Source: CAIKNB01 sp964415965 (lineage in GTDB: Bacteria; Patescibacteriota; Patescibacteriia; 2-12-FULL-60-25). From it: a stretch of 64,000 nucleotides of DNA. Position numbers and translations under genes: made by a program. Location: positions 62,001 to 126,000 of the forward strand of contig CAYQCK010000003.1 of assembly GCA_964415965.1 (NCBI GenBank). The letters are read 5' to 3'. Shown piece by piece: positions 62,561 to 64,000 of this stretch (positions are counted from its first letter, which is position 1; each line of letters starts with the position of its first letter). The notes beneath the pieces were generated by a model. It was not told where the DNA came from and made no database searches. It saw nothing but the letters and a program-made list of their open reading frames with translations.

Positions 62561-63228
62561 TTGGCGTTTTTCTTCTGCCGCGCCAACAGGTATGAATACA
62601 CGATTGGCGCGATGACGACGCTGGCCATCACGACCGCGAACACCGGCAGGATGGCGAACCAGACCACGCCCTCGACCATGAACGCGAGCCCAGCCAGGAC
62701 GAATGCCCACCCCGCCACGCGCTGGCTCTTCTGCCAGACCTCCGGGTCGCTCAGCGTCCACGGCGTCTTGAGCCCGACGAAATAGTTCTGCCGCACCTTG
62801 CCCATGACGTTGCCCAAGATGACGAACAGGATGCCGATGCCGAACGTCACCATGCGGCCGACCGAGGAATTGTATTGCGGACGGAACGTCACATACATGG
62901 TCACGCCGTACATATAAGCCATGAACGCCACGAGCGACGTCTGGATCACGCTCCACGGTTTCTTGAAATTCTCGTAGTTCTCGCGCTTGGGGTCGAGCTT
63001 CGGCAGGACCGGGAAGAGGACAAGGAACAGGAGTGCCATGAGCGGGATGATCCAGGCGCCCGAAGCCTTGGGACTCCAGGCGTTCGGTTCACCTTCTATC
63101 CCCCAATGCGTCGGCACCATGTCCGGCAAGTACGGATACAGGACGGCGCCGGCCGCGAACATGAGCGCCACGATGACGATGCGCACCGCGGCTTGCGTAT
63201 CGATGGTCTTAATTGTCGCGTTTGTCAT
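62554..63228 (-). CDS. SdpI-family membrane protein (DUF1648)
   Basis: 224 residues with six or seven membrane helices. The N-terminal DUF1648 motif LPDMVPTHWGIEGEPNAW and the C-terminal NYFVGLKTPWTLSDPEVWQKSQRVAGW are diagnostic of SdpI. In Bacillus, SdpI gives immunity to the SdpC toxin and recruits SdpR. The start overlaps the sdpR-like stop by 20 bases, so the pair is cotranscribed. No toxin gene is nearby. Confidence 0.92.
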   Translation of the reverse strand: MTNATIKTIDTQAAVRIVIVALMFAAGAVLYPYLPDMVPTHWGIEGEPNAWSPKASGAWIIPLMALLFLVLFPVLPKLDPKRENYENFKKPWSVIQTSLVAFMAYMYGVTMYVTFRPQYNSSVGRMVTFGIGILFVILGNVMGKVRQNYFVGLKTPWTLSDPEVWQKSQRVAGWAFVLAGLAFMVEGVVWFAILPVFAVVMASVVIAPIVYSYLLARQKKNAKK

Positions 63229-63481
63229 AGTTGAAGTAGTTCATGACGGCGTTCGCGATCTCGTCGAACACCGAAGTATTGAGCGAATAGATGATGAACT
63301 GGCCGCGCCGCTCCGTGATCACCAGGTCAGCCCGCCGCAGGATATCGAGATGATGCGACAGCGAGGCTTGGGTGAACCCGAAATGCTCCTGGAGGTCGGA
63401 TACGGACATATCCTTTTTTTTGAGCAGATCCAGGATTTTCCGCCGACTCGGGTCAGCTAAGGCTTTGAATATGCTATCCAT
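63209..63481 (-). CDS. SdpR-like ArsR-family repressor
   Basis: 90 residues, a short ArsR-type winged helix: FKALADPSRRKILDLLKKKDMSVSDL, recognition helix FTQASLSHHLDILRRADLV, then wing strands. It lacks the CVCD metal motif. Like Bacillus SdpR it precedes and overlaps an sdpI gene and should repress both. A palindrome overlaps its start codon. Confidence 0.9.
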   Translation of the reverse strand: MDSIFKALADPSRRKILDLLKKKDMSVSDLQEHFGFTQASLSHHLDILRRADLVITERRGQFIIYSLNTSVFDEIANAVMNYFNYDKRDN

Positions 63482-63524
63482 AGATAATTGTCTATATATT
63501 AAAATACTCCCCAGAATCTGTCAA
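63480..63524 (-). promoter_or_regulatory. sdpR promoter with overlapping operator
   Basis: Minus strand: TTGACA (63524-63519), 17 bases, TAATAT (63501-63496). ATAGA/TCTAT palindrome (63480-63495) covers the transcription start and ATG. Confidence 0.8.
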
Positions 63525-63602
63525 GAGCCTATCTGCGCCCTTGACATACGTCCCGATATTTGGCAGCAGTGGAGATGAAGGGAATTAACCCATCCCACAA
63601 CT

Positions 63603-64000
63603 ATGCGGAGGAAAAACGCTTATTTTAGGCGGCTGGTTTGGTGCGTCCTGCTGGCTGTCGCGACCGTGCTTAACCCGATTTTCGCCTCGGTCGCCCAGGC
63701 CTCCGAGACCAGCCCCGTGGTCATCGGCGAAGTCGCTTGGGCCGGTTCCACGCTCTCCACGGCTGACGAGTGGATCGAGATCTGGAATGTCTCGGACGCG
63801 CCGGTGGCCATCGGGAATTGGAGCCTGCGCGGCATGGGCGAAAGCGGCCGTCTGATTCCCCTGCCGGCCGACGCGGTCGTGCCCGCGCGGGGAACTTACG
63901 TCGTGGCGAATTACGGACCAGGCGAAACCAAAAGCGACCTCGCCACTGAACCCCAAGTCGTCACCACGACGGTTTCGCTCTCGAACTCGGCGTTGCGCAT
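63603..64000 (+). CDS. Lamin-tail-domain surface protein, 5' part
   Basis: The frame is open from ATG 63603 to the end of the window (132 codons). It has a signal peptide (basic start, hydrophobic core about 12-28, AQA near 36). From about residue 40 (VVIGEVAWAGS, DEWIEIWNVSD, VAIGNWSLRG, TYVVANYG) it shows the strands of the lamin tail domain, common on exported proteins in this bacterial group. No ribosome site before the ATG. The rest lies outside the window. Confidence 0.75.
   Translation, partial: MRRKNAYFRRLVWCVLLAVATVLNPIFASVAQASETSPVVIGEVAWAGSTLSTADEWIEIWNVSDAPVAIGNWSLRGMGESGRLIPLPADAVVPARGTYVVANYGPGETKSDLATEPQVVTTTVSLSNSALR

Overview
The window looks like chromosomal DNA of a GC-rich (roughly 60% by eye) bacterium of the Candidate Phyla Radiation (Patescibacteria). 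That is an inference from style and gene content: dense short genes, many lineage-specific proteins, few metabolic genes, a ComEC without its nuclease domain, and house-keeping proteins (RpoB, RpoC, GyrA, RecA, LeuRS, LexA, FtsK) of normal bacterial architecture. TGA is used as a stop throughout, so the code is the standard bacterial one, not the UGA-glycine code of Gracilibacteria. I cannot place it to a lower rank. There is no rRNA, no complete canonical tRNA and no CRISPR array.

Layout. 0-4.9 kb (+): small units with their own promoters: an unknown protein, a deoxyribosyltransferase-like/NUDIX fusion, a DHH phosphoesterase, a second NUDIX hydrolase and clpP under a CIRCE element. 4.9-13.5 kb (-): a P-loop protein, a membrane-anchored spermidine-synthase-like protein, gyrA, a one-helix protein, a degenerate metallo-beta-lactamase-fold protein, then the coupled set yebC-ruvC-lipoprotein-galT. 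13.5-16.05 kb (+): two Cys-rich zinc proteins (the second apparently starting with ATC) and a membrane protein. 16.3-23.8 kb (-): rpoB-rpoC. 24.3-30.7 kb: an accessory stretch with a nuclease-like gene, a strong promoter, a tRNA-like 3' end, six unrecognised genes with strong Shine-Dalgarno sequences and strong hairpins, and two structured RNA candidates, one very like 6S RNA. 30.8-47.4 kb (-): rodZ-like, ftsK, lgt, an anchored protein, recA, an M23/MopE-type lipoprotein, a one-helix protein, a structured RNA candidate, comEC, an arsR/thioredoxin/permease operon, a lysine-aminomutase-family gene and ugd. 47.6-64 kb: mixed, with leuS, a TrmB regulator, rdgB, an SPFH protein, a nucleotidyltransferase, dinB, lexA, a leucine-rich-repeat lipoprotein, MazG-like and YwbE genes, a Ca2+/Na+ exchanger, an sdpR-sdpI pair and the start of a lamin-tail-domain protein.

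Expression. Most promoters outside the accessory stretch follow one pattern: TTGAC(A/G/T), 16-18 bases, then TAnnnT. In many units the start codon lies only about 6-12 bases past the -10 box with no Shine-Dalgarno sequence, so leaderless or near-leaderless translation seems common. Terminators are GC hairpins with T-tracts, and at least twice the next promoter's -35 box is built from the end of the preceding terminator.

Functional threads. DNA repair and SOS: recA, lexA, ruvC, dinB; recA and lexA share a direct-repeat operator GTTC-N7-GTTC. Heat shock: clpP with CIRCE. Envelope: lgt, ftsK, rodZ-like, ugd, several lipoproteins. Metal response: the arsR operon. Small palindromic repeats fill the yebC-ruvC gap, sit in several intergenic regions, and one lies in frame inside dinB.
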